Origin: an uncultured Bartonella sp.
GTDB lineage: Bacteria > Pseudomonadota > Alphaproteobacteria > Rhizobiales > Rhizobiaceae
Direction of reading: 5' to 3'
Length of the DNA: 64,000 nucleotides
NCBI GenBank assembly: GCA_945285915.1
Contig: CALYQL010000003.1
Span: 86,016 to 150,015 of the forward strand
The notes beneath the pieces are model-generated. The model ran no database searches. It was not told the origin of the DNA and saw only the letters and a program-made list of their open reading frames with translations. Shown piece by piece: positions 18,024-27,200 of the stretch (within the stretch, counting starts at the first letter, position 1; every line of letters begins with the position of its first letter). The translations under genes were made by a program, and so were the position numbers.

Positions 18024-18569
18024 CTATTTATCCATAAAATCCGGTAAAGCCTTACGCACGCGGCTAACAATGAAATGGGCGATAACAATTTTAACCAAAT
18101 CACCCGGTATAAAAACGACATCACCCATAAGTGCTTTGGTAAAATCTAGACCTGTTACGCAAACAAGCCAGACAATACCAAGAACATGATCAATACCAAA
18201 CACAGCAATCGCCATGATTGCAATTTCTTTCCAGAAAACCAGTTTTCCCCGACAGAAGGAATAGAGATACCCTATCACGCAGGCGGTAAATGGAAATCCG
18301 ATAAGATAGCCAGAAGAGGGTGAAAAAAAGGCAGCAATACCACCGCGTCCACCTGATAAAATCGGTAATCCTGCCGCTACCAGAATAAGAAAAAATAGCA
18401 TCGATAAAAAGCCGCGCTTGGTTCCTAACACAGCTCCAGCTAGGATAACCCCCAAAAGCTGCGCTGTTATTGGCACAGGAATAATGGGCAGTGGAATAGC
18501 CGGAATAAATCCCAATGCAGCCGTAAAGGCAGCAAATAACGCAACCGACACGATATCTCGGATAGTCAT
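18024..18569 (-). CDS. bioY: Biotin ECF transporter S component BioY
   Basis: Membrane-embedded biotin-binding subunit of an energy-coupling-factor transporter. Seen: about six hydrophobic segments in 181 aa and the BioY pattern PIPVPITAQLLGVILAG, VAAGLPILSGGRGG and SPSSGYLIGFP. It is the last gene of the bioM-bioN-bioY set on this strand, 16 bp after bioN. The dedicated BioMN pair makes this a group I (own energiser) system. No biotin-synthesis gene is in the window, so uptake may be the main source. Confidence 0.93.
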   Translation of the reverse strand: MTIRDIVSVALFAAFTAALGFIPAIPLPIIPVPITAQLLGVILAGAVLGTKRGFLSMLFFLILVAAGLPILSGGRGGIAAFFSPSSGYLIGFPFTACVIGYLYSFCRGKLVFWKEIAIMAIAVFGIDHVLGIVWLVCVTGLDFTKALMGDVVFIPGDLVKIVIAHFIVSRVRKALPDFMDK

Positions 18570-18585
18570 AATGTCCCCATTTTAA

Positions 18586-19200
18586 TTAAATTTTGTTGAA
18601 ATGTTTATCAGGATCATAACTTCTCGCTTCGATAGCTGCTGCGACATCATCCTGTATTTTCAAACTACGAATTAACACCGGCATAATCAACGCAAAAAAG
18701 TTTCCTTCTAGACCTCTTACTTTCTGGGCATCTCGTACTTCTTTAATGAGGTCAGAAAACACCGGAATGAATCGTAACGTGAGCGACAAAGCCAACGATA
18801 TTTTCGCAGGATTACCGCCAAAAAACCGAATGAATGAAAATAACTTTTCAAAGCAATCCATCATTTTTATGAAAGGCGTTGTCAAAGTTACAAGTGCTGC
18901 AAGAAGCACCAGTGTCGCAAGGCGTACACATATGATCGTGGCATTAAGCCAACCTGTGGTTAACCCCTGAATAAAGAACAGAGCAATCAATAGCCACCAG
19001 ATTGCTTTTAATTGTTTCAGTGGTTTAAGAACACCAAAACCAGCAATCATGTAACCGGAATAAACTAACAAAAGTGTTATAGACGATAGCCATAGTTGCG
19101 GAAACATGAATAATAGAATGCTGATAAAAAACACAGCACAGAGTTTCACTCCAGCAGACAAGCGATGAATCAATGACGTACCGTAGGTTGAATCTATCAT
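18586..19200 (-). CDS. bioN: Biotin ECF transporter T component BioN (CbiQ family)
   Basis: Transmembrane coupling subunit linking BioY to the ATPase BioM. Seen: CbiQ/EcfT-like membrane segments in the first 130 residues and the two Ala-Arg-type coupling signatures, [10 protein letters not shown] and [11 protein letters not shown], in the C-terminal part. 204 aa, normal for BioN. The ATG at 19200 overlaps the end of bioM by 4 bp. Confidence 0.92.
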   Translation of the reverse strand: MIDSTYGTSLIHRLSAGVKLCAVFFISILLFMFPQLWLSSITLLLVYSGYMIAGFGVLKPLKQLKAIWWLLIALFFIQGLTTGWLNATIICVRLATLVLLAALVTLTTPFIKMMDCFEKLFSFIRFFGGNPAKISLALSLTLRFIPVFSDLIKEVRDAQKVRGLEGNFFALIMPVLIRSLKIQDDVAAAIEARSYDPDKHFNKI

Positions 19201-19871
19201 GACAGCAGATCTACATAATATGAAATTGCTTTCTGCGGAATATCGTCACATATAACCCGACCACGATCAAATACAATAATACGCTCAAAAGTTTCAAGCA
19301 TATCCAAATCATGGGAAACGACGATTATCTGTTGCGATAACCCCAAAATAGTTTCGGTAATCTTGCGCTTATTGCGTAGATCAAGTTGCGTCGTTGGTTC
19401 ATCAAAAACAATTGTCGTCGGCTCCATGGCAAGCACGCCGCAAATCGCGATAAGCTGTTTTTGCCCACCACTTAATTGCTGGATTGATTGCTGACGTGTT
19501 TTTTGCAAATCATAGCGTTCTAGAACAGCATCAATACGCCGCATTATTTCCGCTTTATCCAAACCGATATTTTTCATACCAAAAGCTAGATCTTCTTCGA
19601 CAACGGGCATAACAATCTGATTATCTGGATTTTGGAAAACAAAACCAACCTTGCGACGAATATACTTACCGTCTTTCGATGTATCCAAATCATCGACAAG
19701 TACTTTGCCAGACTGTGGAAGCCTTAGCCCATTTAATAACCTAGCAAATGTACTTTTACCTGAACCATTAGCCCCAATAACAGCAATGCGTTGTTCAGAT
19801 AATTGCAGATTGATGTCATCGAGAATACGATGATTCCCGATAACAACACTGACATTCTGGAGCTCTATCAT
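19197..19871 (-). CDS. bioM: Biotin ECF transporter ATPase BioM
   Basis: Cytoplasmic ABC ATPase energising BioNY. Seen: Walker [10 protein letters not shown] (33-41), Q-loop [11 protein letters not shown] typical of cobalt/biotin ECF ATPases, signature LSGGQKQ (133-139), Walker B TIVFDEPT (153-160) and H-loop VVSHD. 224 aa. ATG start at 19871. It is the first gene of bioMNY; the 73 bp to the plsC-type gene upstream holds either its own promoter or readthrough. I looked for a BioR-type palindrome there and saw no convincing match. Confidence 0.93.
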   Translation of the reverse strand: MIELQNVSVVIGNHRILDDINLQLSEQRIAVIGANGSGKSTFARLLNGLRLPQSGKVLVDDLDTSKDGKYIRRKVGFVFQNPDNQIVMPVVEEDLAFGMKNIGLDKAEIMRRIDAVLERYDLQKTRQQSIQQLSGGQKQLIAICGVLAMEPTTIVFDEPTTQLDLRNKRKITETILGLSQQIIVVSHDLDMLETFERIIVFDRGRVICDDIPQKAISYYVDLLS

Positions 19872-19944
19872 AAGCCTATCAGCTCCCTATGTATCAATTA
19901 GCGATTATACAAAATCTATAATATTCTTTTTGATAGAACGCGTC

Positions 19945-20751
19945 TTAATCACGCGTAGGTCCTTTCCAATCAATACCAAGTTGCTTCAATCGTTTAACGG
20001 CACTCGGTGGCATTGCTGGCGGGTTAGCATCACGGGAAGCTGCTACTAATAGTTCATCACACGCTGTTTCTGTCGCTTCAATGAGTTTTGGCAAAAACTC
20101 GCGTTTGTTCAGTCCCCCCTCTATAGGTGGCAAAACACGAACGCGTATCTTACCCGGATAACGACGGAAGTTACCCCTAGGCCAATAAAGACCAGCATTA
20201 TGTGCGATTGGTACAACTTGTAGCCCAAGTTCATTATAGATAGCGATAATACCGGGTTTATAATCCGGTTCATCGCCCGGTTGGCGTCTTGTTCCTTCAG
20301 GAAATATTAAAATCTGCCGACCTTGTTCAGTTTTTTCTTTGGCACCGGTCAAAACTGCCTTCATTGCTTTTAATGGTGATCCACGATCAATAGGAATTAT
20401 TCCTGTTTTCAACATGTACCAGCCAAACAGTGGAATCCACGTTAGCTCACGCTTCATGATGAGCGATGGATCATCTAGATATGGGACCAGACCGAAGGTC
20501 TCCCATGCGGATTGGTGTTTGGGAGCAATAATGTATGCACCTTTCGGTAGGTTTTCCAATCCTTCAATTTCATAACTTGTTCCCGCAATATATTTCTGCA
20601 GAAACAACGTAACACGCGCCCATGTTTTTGGCACAATCCAAGCTTTTTTGCGTGGAAGGAAAAAATAGAACGGCGCATAAATAATCATCTGTATCAATGT
20701 CGTCAGATAAAATGCCGCAGTAAATAAAATTGATCGAAGAGCAAGCACCAT
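19945..20751 (-). CDS. plsC: 1-acyl-sn-glycerol-3-phosphate acyltransferase (PlsC family)
   Basis: Transfers acyl groups to lysophosphatidate in the inner membrane. Seen: an N-terminal hydrophobic anchor (about 5-33), motif I in the form APKHQSAWET (His present; the second acid is Glu rather than the usual Asp, as in many alphaproteobacterial members), motif III LIFPEGTRR, and motif IV VVPIAHNAG. 268 aa. ATG at 20751 with CGGAAAC upstream. Upstream of, and co-directional with, bioMNY. Confidence 0.92.
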   Translation of the reverse strand: MVLALRSILFTAAFYLTTLIQMIIYAPFYFFLPRKKAWIVPKTWARVTLFLQKYIAGTSYEIEGLENLPKGAYIIAPKHQSAWETFGLVPYLDDPSLIMKRELTWIPLFGWYMLKTGIIPIDRGSPLKAMKAVLTGAKEKTEQGRQILIFPEGTRRQPGDEPDYKPGIIAIYNELGLQVVPIAHNAGLYWPRGNFRRYPGKIRVRVLPPIEGGLNKREFLPKLIEATETACDELLVAASRDANPPAMPPSAVKRLKQLGIDWKGPTRD

Positions 20752-20826
20752 GATGTTTCCGTTTTGAAATATTCAAATCAGTCTTAGCTTATAAAGCAAA
20801 TTTGTTTCAGAAAACACCATAATAAA

Positions 20827-20846
20827 AAACGGCCCGTAGGCCGTTT
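20827..20846 (-). terminator. Rho-independent terminator for the gluconate-type dehydrogenase operon
   Basis: Perfect stem AAACGGCC (20827-20834) / GGCCGTTT (20839-20846), tetraloop CGTA. On the minus strand it is followed by a T-run, and it lies 25 bp past the cytochrome c stop. Confidence 0.9.
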
Positions 20847-20870
20847 AAAAATTTATCATTCAATAAACCA

Positions 20871-22172
20871 TTATTGCGGTCTATTGCGGGTCTTAGCAAC
20901 ATCGGACGCTTTGACGCTTGGTGCATCATTTGTCCAGCTTGAACGAAGGAATGTTGCGAGTGCTGCAACTTCATCATCATTCATGCGCCAGCCAAATCCT
21001 GGCATTGCAAGAGTTGCTGGGCGATTTGCTGTTGATGGCATACGCGAACCTTTCAAGATAATCTGCAACAATCCTGTTGGATCTTTTGCATTGACAATCT
21101 TTGCACCATCAAGCTCTGGGAAAACGCCAGCAGCACCTTTACCATTAACAAAGTGACAAGCATTACAATTGTCGATGTAAAGGCGTGCACCCAGTGCCAT
21201 ATCTGGATTACCTTCAGTCAACATATCAGTTGTCTTCTTTGGATCGCGTACTGGTTTATTAGCTTCACCCGGCAAAGTAATATGCTTCAAATAGGCAGCA
21301 ATAGCGTCCAAATCCTTATCTGTCGCATATTGCATAGATTCATCTACTACAAGTTTCATTGGTCCTACAGCAGCTGAATGGGCGTTACGTGCTGTCTGCA
21401 AGTAATCCTTGATATCCTTTTCAGACCATATAGCCAAAGAAGAATTGGCACCACGTAGATTTGGTCCGTACCATCCATCAATAACTTCACCAGTCAGGAA
21501 TTTATTGCTATCACTATTTATACCAGATTGGCGGAACAACAAATCACGTGGTGTATGACATGCACCGCAGTGTCCAAGACTTTCTACCAGATAGGCACCA
21601 CGATCAAGCTTTTCGTCATTAAAGCGTGGTTGGAAGCCTGCTGACCCTGAAATTGCAAACCAATTCCACAACCGGATTCCCCAGCGTTGGTTGAATGGAA
21701 ATGCAAGATTTGTTTTCTTAACTTTTTCACTAACCGGTTTAACCTCGTGCATGAAATAATCATAAAGAGCAACCACATCTGGCTCACTGATTTTACGATA
21801 ATTTTCATATGGCATAGCTGGATAAAGCAATTGACCATTTTTACCAATACCATCACGCAGAGCGTCACGGAATTGGTCAAGTGTCATATTCTTGATACCA
21901 TTTTCATCCGGAGTAATGTTGGATGAATAGATAATACCAAATGGACTGGCAACTTCGCGACCACCAGCATAAGGCTGTCCACCTTGGGTTGTATGACAAG
22001 CAGCACAATCGGCCATTTTTGCCAAATATTCACCACGCCCCGGCTCCGGTTTGAAATCAGGTGCGAGTGCCTCTGTTGGTCCGGTGCGCTTTATTGGCAC
22101 AAACATAATAGCTAAAATAGCAATGATTGCTAATATAACCAAAACAAGAATTACTTTGAGAAAACGTTTCAT
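20871..22172 (-). CDS. Gluconate-type dehydrogenase, triheme cytochrome c subunit
   Basis: Membrane-anchored periplasmic electron-transfer subunit passing electrons from the FAD subunit to ubiquinone. Seen: one N-terminal membrane segment (about 7-25) and three CxxCH heme sites: CAACH (56-60), CGACH (202-206) and CNACH (336-340), each in a cytochrome c domain. 433 aa, normal for cytochrome subunits of gluconate 2-dehydrogenase, 2-ketogluconate, fructose and related dehydrogenases. ATG 22172, 11 bp after the FAD subunit. The substrate is set by the partner and is not certain. Confidence 0.92.
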   Translation of the reverse strand: MKRFLKVILVLVILAIIAILAIMFVPIKRTGPTEALAPDFKPEPGRGEYLAKMADCAACHTTQGGQPYAGGREVASPFGIIYSSNITPDENGIKNMTLDQFRDALRDGIGKNGQLLYPAMPYENYRKISEPDVVALYDYFMHEVKPVSEKVKKTNLAFPFNQRWGIRLWNWFAISGSAGFQPRFNDEKLDRGAYLVESLGHCGACHTPRDLLFRQSGINSDSNKFLTGEVIDGWYGPNLRGANSSLAIWSEKDIKDYLQTARNAHSAAVGPMKLVVDESMQYATDKDLDAIAAYLKHITLPGEANKPVRDPKKTTDMLTEGNPDMALGARLYIDNCNACHFVNGKGAAGVFPELDGAKIVNAKDPTGLLQIILKGSRMPSTANRPATLAMPGFGWRMNDDEVAALATFLRSSWTNDAPSVKASDVAKTRNRPQ

Positions 22173-22183
22173 CTGGTTCTCTC

Positions 22184-23953
22184 CTATGCCAAAGACCGTG
22201 GGTTCTTGATATAATCGGATTTGATCTTATCAAGCATCCAATATGTCAAAGCACCAACTGTTCCAGTAGGATTATGCTGTATGTTTTGCGGGAAAGCGCT
22301 TGCACCCGGTATAAACAGATTATGGAAATCCCAATGTTGCAGATAACGATTTATTGCTGAAGTGCGACGATCAACACCCATGATAGCACCACCAACCGTG
22401 TGGGTTGTTTGGTAGATACGGGTATCATATTGTTGCCCTTCTTTCATTGCAGGATCTTGACGATATTGATCTGGACCAATAGCTTCTGCAATCTTATCAA
22501 TCTTACTTGCAATATATTGAGACATATGAATCTCATTATCATGCCAATTGAAGGTCATGCGCATTAAAGGACGACCAAATTTATCCTTATATGTCGGGTC
22601 AAGATCAAGATAAACGTCACGATATGACATAACCGAGCCGTGCTGACCAATCGACATTGAGTGACCATACCAATCACCAACAGCCTGTTTCCAACCACTA
22701 CCCCAAGCTGGTGTACCAGCAGGCAATGGCATAGAGCGAATTGGTTGACCATTTGTTTGACCTGTAGAAATACGGCTACCACCGATAAAGCCCTGTTTAG
22801 CAAAATCGATCTGGTTAAAGCTGTAGTCATCAAGATAAGAACCGTTACAACCTGTACCGACAAATGGATTGAAAACTTTATCTTTAAAGAACAGCGTTCC
22901 ACCACCAATTGCGGTTTGATAAGCGTAGTTTCTACCGATAACGCCTTCGCCCGTATTTGGATCATATGGTTGTCCAAGACCTGAAATGAGCAACAAATGC
23001 ACATTGTTAATCATAAAGCCGCCAAGGATAACAAGATCAGCTGGTTGGAAGATTTCTTCGTTATTTTCATCAACATAGGTAACACCTGTTACTGTTTTAC
23101 CATCTGCTGATTTTTCAATACGGAGCACTTCCGATTTTACACGATATTCAAAATTCTTATAGCGCTTCAAAGCAGCCAAAACACTTACTTGTGGCGATGC
23201 TTTTGAATAGTTCAAACAGCCATAACGCTCACAGAAGCCACAATAGTTACATGGCCCCATCTGCATACCATAAGGATTCGTATAGGCTTCAGAGGCTATA
23301 GCTGACGGGCATGGAAAAGGGTGTAAGCCCATCTTCTTGGTAACTTCACTGAAGATACGACCATTATATGTATAAGGCAAAGCAGGCATAGGATAAGGAT
23401 TTTTACGTGGTCCCTCAAATGGGTCACCACCTTCCTGTATCTTGCCATTCAAGTTACCAGCAGTACCTGATACACCAGCAACTTTTTCGAACATATCATA
23501 ATGTTCTTCCAGCTCGTCATATGTAACGCCCCAGTCTTGAAGAGCCATATTCTCTGGAATAATGTTTCCGAAAGTTTCTTGCACATATGAACGTGCACGC
23601 AACTCTTCTGGTTGGGCGCGCCATGTCATACCATTCCAGTGGACACCCGCACCACCAACACCAATACCGGGCAAGAATGAACCCAATTGGCGATAAGGCA
23701 ATGCTGTTTCTTTAAGACTTCTGCGAATCGTCACTGTATGATCACGCGGACGCACAGCTGTACCAAGACGGACACCATACTTCAATTCGTCAGCTGGCTT
23801 TGGATAGGCAAAATCTGGAACAGTATCGCGATCTTCGCCGCGCTCGAGTGCCAGAATTTCCAAGCCTTCTTTAGCCAATTCAATACCGCTGATAGCACCG
23901 GTCCATCCGAGCCCGATAATAACAACGTCTTTCTTTTTCATTGTTTTTGTCAT
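22184..23953 (-). CDS. Gluconate-type dehydrogenase, GMC-family FAD subunit
   Basis: Catalytic flavoprotein of a periplasmic membrane-bound dehydrogenase oxidising a sugar or sugar acid, gluconate to 2-ketogluconate being the best-known reaction. Seen: the FAD Rossmann motif IIGLGWTGAISG (12-23), GVGGAGVHWNG (98-108), and the C-terminal IQHNPTGTVGALTYW with the GMC active-site His. A Cys cluster, CNYCGFCERYGC (235-246), plus C215, resembles the iron-sulfur ligand region described for related fructose and glucose dehydrogenases. It has no signal peptide, which fits export by hitchhiking on the Tat-dependent small subunit. ATG at 23953, 3 bp after that subunit; an in-frame ATG lies at 23941. 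Confidence 0.9.
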   Translation of the reverse strand: MTKTMKKKDVVIIGLGWTGAISGIELAKEGLEILALERGEDRDTVPDFAYPKPADELKYGVRLGTAVRPRDHTVTIRRSLKETALPYRQLGSFLPGIGVGGAGVHWNGMTWRAQPEELRARSYVQETFGNIIPENMALQDWGVTYDELEEHYDMFEKVAGVSGTAGNLNGKIQEGGDPFEGPRKNPYPMPALPYTYNGRIFSEVTKKMGLHPFPCPSAIASEAYTNPYGMQMGPCNYCGFCERYGCLNYSKASPQVSVLAALKRYKNFEYRVKSEVLRIEKSADGKTVTGVTYVDENNEEIFQPADLVILGGFMINNVHLLLISGLGQPYDPNTGEGVIGRNYAYQTAIGGGTLFFKDKVFNPFVGTGCNGSYLDDYSFNQIDFAKQGFIGGSRISTGQTNGQPIRSMPLPAGTPAWGSGWKQAVGDWYGHSMSIGQHGSVMSYRDVYLDLDPTYKDKFGRPLMRMTFNWHDNEIHMSQYIASKIDKIAEAIGPDQYRQDPAMKEGQQYDTRIYQTTHTVGGAIMGVDRRTSAINRYLQHWDFHNLFIPGASAFPQNIQHNPTGTVGALTYWMLDKIKSDYIKNPRSLA

Positions 23954-23956
23954 GAT

Positions 23957-24673
23957 TTAAGCTCTTTCACCGGCAAGAGAAACAGGCCCCAACCGATAAG
24001 GTACGTTGTCCTTTTCAACCCATTCAAGAAAGCTGCCACGAGCGCCCGGAAATCCGATATATACCCATGCAGCCATGTCATAATTGCCGCCATATTGTGG
24101 ATCAGCAAAATAACCTTCCTTGGTGTTTTGAAGCAGGAACGTGAAAAAATCGCCTGAGCGCAATTCGTCAATCAGCACTTCATCTTTTTCAATGCGCTTC
24201 AGTGCTTCATCTTGTTTCTCAACAGGTAGTTCTGCAAAGATCGCACCATATTGGTCTTTACACCATTGGTTGATCTTAGGAATCGCAATGCGGTAGGCGA
24301 CAGCTGGTGATGGAGCAGCTTGATAACCGGTATAACGCGGAGCATCCCGATCATGTGGAGCCTGCATATACCAATGGTCACCTTGTCCCCATGGGCTTGC
24401 CAATTGCTTATCAATAAACACCGGCACACGTGCTTCAATAGCACCAGGGCCTTTTCCTTCAGATGGAATGATTCGGGCAGTAGCAGCCATTACGAAAGCC
24501 CATTCCTCTGCATTGAAATAAGCACGTTGATAATTTTCAAGTGGCACCGGTCCCTGTGGCTGAGCCATAGCATGGCGGGCCGACAACGCGGCAGCAGCAC
24601 AAGCTGCAGCACCCAATAATAAACCGCGTCGTGTAATCGAAAGATTCGATATTGTTGAAGTTTTTCGTGTCAT
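23957..24673 (-). CDS. Gluconate-type dehydrogenase, small subunit 3 with Tat signal
   Basis: Gamma subunit of the three-part dehydrogenase, which carries the FAD subunit through the Tat pathway. Seen: a twin-arginine signal, ITRRGLLLG, followed by an Ala-rich hydrophobic stretch ending AMA, then the gluconate_2-dh3-type sequence (FNAEEWAFVMAATARIIP, FLEWVEKDNVPYRLGP). Start: ATG 24673, chosen because GGAGG lies 5 nt upstream; a GTG at 24685 overlaps that ribosome site and is unlikely. 238 aa. First gene of the operon, so the promoter lies in 24674-24849. Confidence 0.92.
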   Translation of the reverse strand: MTRKTSTISNLSITRRGLLLGAAACAAAALSARHAMAQPQGPVPLENYQRAYFNAEEWAFVMAATARIIPSEGKGPGAIEARVPVFIDKQLASPWGQGDHWYMQAPHDRDAPRYTGYQAAPSPAVAYRIAIPKINQWCKDQYGAIFAELPVEKQDEALKRIEKDEVLIDELRSGDFFTFLLQNTKEGYFADPQYGGNYDMAAWVYIGFPGARGSFLEWVEKDNVPYRLGPVSLAGERA

Positions 24674-24849
24674 AAACACCTCCACGAATAGAATGAATCA
24701 CTCGTTACACCAAATATGGCAAAGCGTAATTAAATACGTTATGACCTCCGATAATGTGATTAACCTTCATTTTTTACTCAAATTTATAATAATTCTATTT
24801 GTAACTATCGTAATTCTAGAATTATAGGTGGCGCAGTTGGAGGACAAAA

Positions 24850-25290
24850 ATGACACCAAATAAAATTTTTCTATATTTTTTCAGTGTGTTAATTTTATTT
24901 GCTTGCACTTCGATTGGCTTTACTCAAGCAAATGAAATGAACTTTGCAGAAGTTGTCGCTGCAAAACCATCAGGTCGGTACTGTGGAGCGGTCCTTCAAA
25001 ACGACAAGATGGAAAACGCTGAAGTTGTGTTGAACGAAACAAAGGACGGCCGCCTCATAGGCAAAATGCTATATCACGATATTGATACACTAACCGAAGG
25101 TACACTTGAGGAAACCACCAAAGAAAATGGTACTCTACGAACATTAAGGTGGAAAGATAAATACGGTACAGGTTTGGTAATCTTTCAATTTGATGATAAG
25201 TTTGAAAAATTCGATGGTTATTGGGGGACAAACTTGGAAGTTCCAAGTAATCCATGGAGAGGAAAGCGCTGCGATGACGTTACAACCTAA
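24850..25290 (+). CDS. Small secreted protein of unknown function
   Basis: I do not recognise a family. The 146-residue product starts with a basic tip and a hydrophobic stretch (about 6-20), then either a signal peptidase I site near TQA-NE (residue 27) or a weak lipobox at LFAC (Cys19). The mature part, about 120 residues, is strand-rich with alternating charged residues. It keeps two Cys, in RYCGAVL and KRCDD, that could form a disulfide, and a WKDKYGTGLV strand. Ribosome site GGAGGA 6 nt before ATG 24850. It is divergent from the dehydrogenase operon and its 3' end overlaps thiD by 17 bp, suggesting co-transcription. Confidence 0.72.
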   Translation: MTPNKIFLYFFSVLILFACTSIGFTQANEMNFAEVVAAKPSGRYCGAVLQNDKMENAEVVLNETKDGRLIGKMLYHDIDTLTEGTLEETTKENGTLRTLRWKDKYGTGLVIFQFDDKFEKFDGYWGTNLEVPSNPWRGKRCDDVTT

Positions 25291-26119
25291 TCAAGATAGT
25301 AACACTTTCATCCCACATATTTTATCAATTGCTGGAACTGATCCATCTGGTGGTGCAGGTATGCACGCCGATATCAAAACTTTTTCTGCAATGAAAACAT
25401 ATGCCATGAGTGCCGTTACCGCTGTCGTTGCACAAAACACAACTGGTGTACGAGCGTTTCAGGCAATGGACGCCCAATTTGTTTCCGATCAAATTGATGC
25501 TGTTTTTGAAGACGTACGCGTTGATGCTGTCAAAATCGGTATGGTGGCAAATGCCGCTATCGCAAAAACAATTGCCGAAAGACTAGTTTATCACCGTGCT
25601 AAAAACATTGTGTTGGATCCTGTTATGGTTGCAAAAAGCGGCGATTTGCTGCTTGACCAGGAAGCTATCGATATTATTCGCACGGTTCTGGTTCCGATGG
25701 CTGAAATTATCACACCCAATTTGCCCGAAGCATCTGTTTTGCTCAATCAGCAGCCACAATGGTCATTGGTTGAAATGCAACGACAAGCACCAAAACTACT
25801 TGAACTAGGATGTCATTCAGTATTGCTTAAAGGTGGACATCTCGCAGGTAAAACTAGCCCTGACATTTTTTGTGATAAAGACAATGTCGTTGAATTGGAT
25901 GCACCGAGAATAGACACCAAAAATGATCATGGCACTGGATGCACTATTTCTGCTGCTATTGCAGCGTTACTGCCAACCACACCCTTAATCGACTCGGTAA
26001 AAATTGCAAAAAATTATCTGACAGGAGCACTCACCCAATCAGATGTATTGCAGGTAGGCCACGGACATGGTCCAGTAAACCATTTTTATAAAGTCTGGAA
26101 ATGCCAAGAAATAGCCTAA
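25274..26119 (+). CDS. thiD: Hydroxymethylpyrimidine / phosphomethylpyrimidine kinase
   Basis: Phosphorylates HMP and HMP-P in thiamine synthesis or salvage. Seen: SIAGTDPSGGAGMHADIKTFSAM (ribokinase-fold substrate loop, about residues 18-40), AVVAQNTTGV, VLDPVMVAKSGD, TPNLPEAS, VLLKGGH and the anion hole KNDHGTGCTISAA. Start: ATG 25274, about 10 nt after GAGAGGA and overlapping the end of the upstream small gene; a longer upstream frame lies inside that gene and has no similarity. 281 aa. No other thi gene is nearby, and no TPP riboswitch was seen in front of it. Confidence 0.94.
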   Translation: MTLQPNQDSNTFIPHILSIAGTDPSGGAGMHADIKTFSAMKTYAMSAVTAVVAQNTTGVRAFQAMDAQFVSDQIDAVFEDVRVDAVKIGMVANAAIAKTIAERLVYHRAKNIVLDPVMVAKSGDLLLDQEAIDIIRTVLVPMAEIITPNLPEASVLLNQQPQWSLVEMQRQAPKLLELGCHSVLLKGGHLAGKTSPDIFCDKDNVVELDAPRIDTKNDHGTGCTISAAIAALLPTTPLIDSVKIAKNYLTGALTQSDVLQVGHGHGPVNHFYKVWKCQEIA

Positions 26120-26124
26120 GGAAT

Positions 26125-27138
26125 TTAATTTTTATCTTTGATATTACGAAACCGGTCACGATAGGCTTGTGGTGAAACAGCAAGATGTCGTTGAAAGGCT
26201 TTTCTCAGTGTTTCCTCACTGCCAAAACCCGATTTCTGTACAATAGTTTTCATCGGCAAATTTTGTTCAATATAATGTCTTGCGGCTTCCAACCTCAATA
26301 GTTCAATCGCTTTTGCCGGCGTCCTCCCCGTAGCCCGTGTATAAAGACGTGAAAAATTACGCTCACTCATGGCACATCTGTCTGCCAACATACTGACAGA
26401 AATTGGCTTAGAGAGATTTTCGATAATCCATTGGTTGAGAATATTAAATCGGTCATCAGAGCAAAACAAATCAAGCATTTCGCTAAATTGGCTTTGTCCA
26501 CCCGGGCGACGTAAATAGACCACCAATTGCTGGGCTACAGATTTTGCAACAGCAAACCCCAGATCTTCCTCCACCATTGCTAAGGCCATATCAATTCCTG
26601 CAGTTATTCCGGCCGATGTCCATATGTTTCCTGCTTTCGCAAAAATAGCATCATTTTGCCAACAAACATCAGGAAAACGCTGTTTGACTTCAGCAATTCT
26701 GCGCCAATGTGTTGTAGCTTGTTTTCCATCTAAAAGCCCCAATGTCGCCAATAGCAGTGCGCCGCTACATACAGAGCCAATGCGACGAGTCCTTTGATAC
26801 ACATTGTTTACCCAACTAAGCACATTTTCAAAAGCACAAACAGCATCTATGCCACACCCTCCACTAATCAGGACTGTGTCAACTTTGCCGTTTACGTCCG
26901 ATAATGGCTCGCAACATAATTGTAAACCACTTGAGGTTTTTATAATCTTTTTTTGTGCAACGATCATTGTTCGATAAGGCAAGGGGTTCATGCCACTCAA
27001 TTCATTCGCAGTCGCAAAAACTTGTAATGGTCCTGTTATATCGAGCAGTTGGGCATCATCAAATGCAAAGATAACTATTGTGCGACTGGTATGATGATTG
27101 TCACGATATTTTGGCGTAATTTGTGGGATTTTTGTCAT
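26125..27138 (-). CDS. GlxA-family transcriptional regulator (DJ-1/PfpI domain plus AraC HTH)
   Basis: Two-domain regulator. Residues 15-190 form a DJ-1/PfpI-like sensor with the nucleophile-elbow motif SVCSGALLLATLGLLDGKQATTHW, and residues about 225-330 form an AraC/XylS DNA-binding domain (ISVSMLADRCAMSERNFSRLYTRATG, then KSGFGSEETLRKAFQRHLAVSPQAYR). 337 aa. It is divergent from a stand-alone DJ-1 enzyme with the same motif, 62 bp away, and is a natural candidate to control that gene. The ligand is unknown. Ends 5 bp from the convergent thiD stop. Confidence 0.93.
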   Translation of the reverse strand: MTKIPQITPKYRDNHHTSRTIVIFAFDDAQLLDITGPLQVFATANELSGMNPLPYRTMIVAQKKIIKTSSGLQLCCEPLSDVNGKVDTVLISGGCGIDAVCAFENVLSWVNNVYQRTRRIGSVCSGALLLATLGLLDGKQATTHWRRIAEVKQRFPDVCWQNDAIFAKAGNIWTSAGITAGIDMALAMVEEDLGFAVAKSVAQQLVVYLRRPGGQSQFSEMLDLFCSDDRFNILNQWIIENLSKPISVSMLADRCAMSERNFSRLYTRATGRTPAKAIELLRLEAARHYIEQNLPMKTIVQKSGFGSEETLRKAFQRHLAVSPQAYRDRFRNIKDKN

Positions 27139-27200
27139 GGAACCTACAATACAACTAAAGCTATACTTTTTCTTTTACAGTAATAAAAAGGATAAATTAC

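Noticed and set aside
19872..19944. BioR operator before bioM
   Set aside because: An AT-rich stretch with partial symmetry is present but does not match the TTATnnATAA-type palindrome.
24686..24849. Riboswitch in the dehydrogenase / small-protein divergent region
   Set aside because: Only AT-rich promoter-like sequence and a GGAGG/GGAGGA ribosome site on each side; no stable conserved-looking fold.
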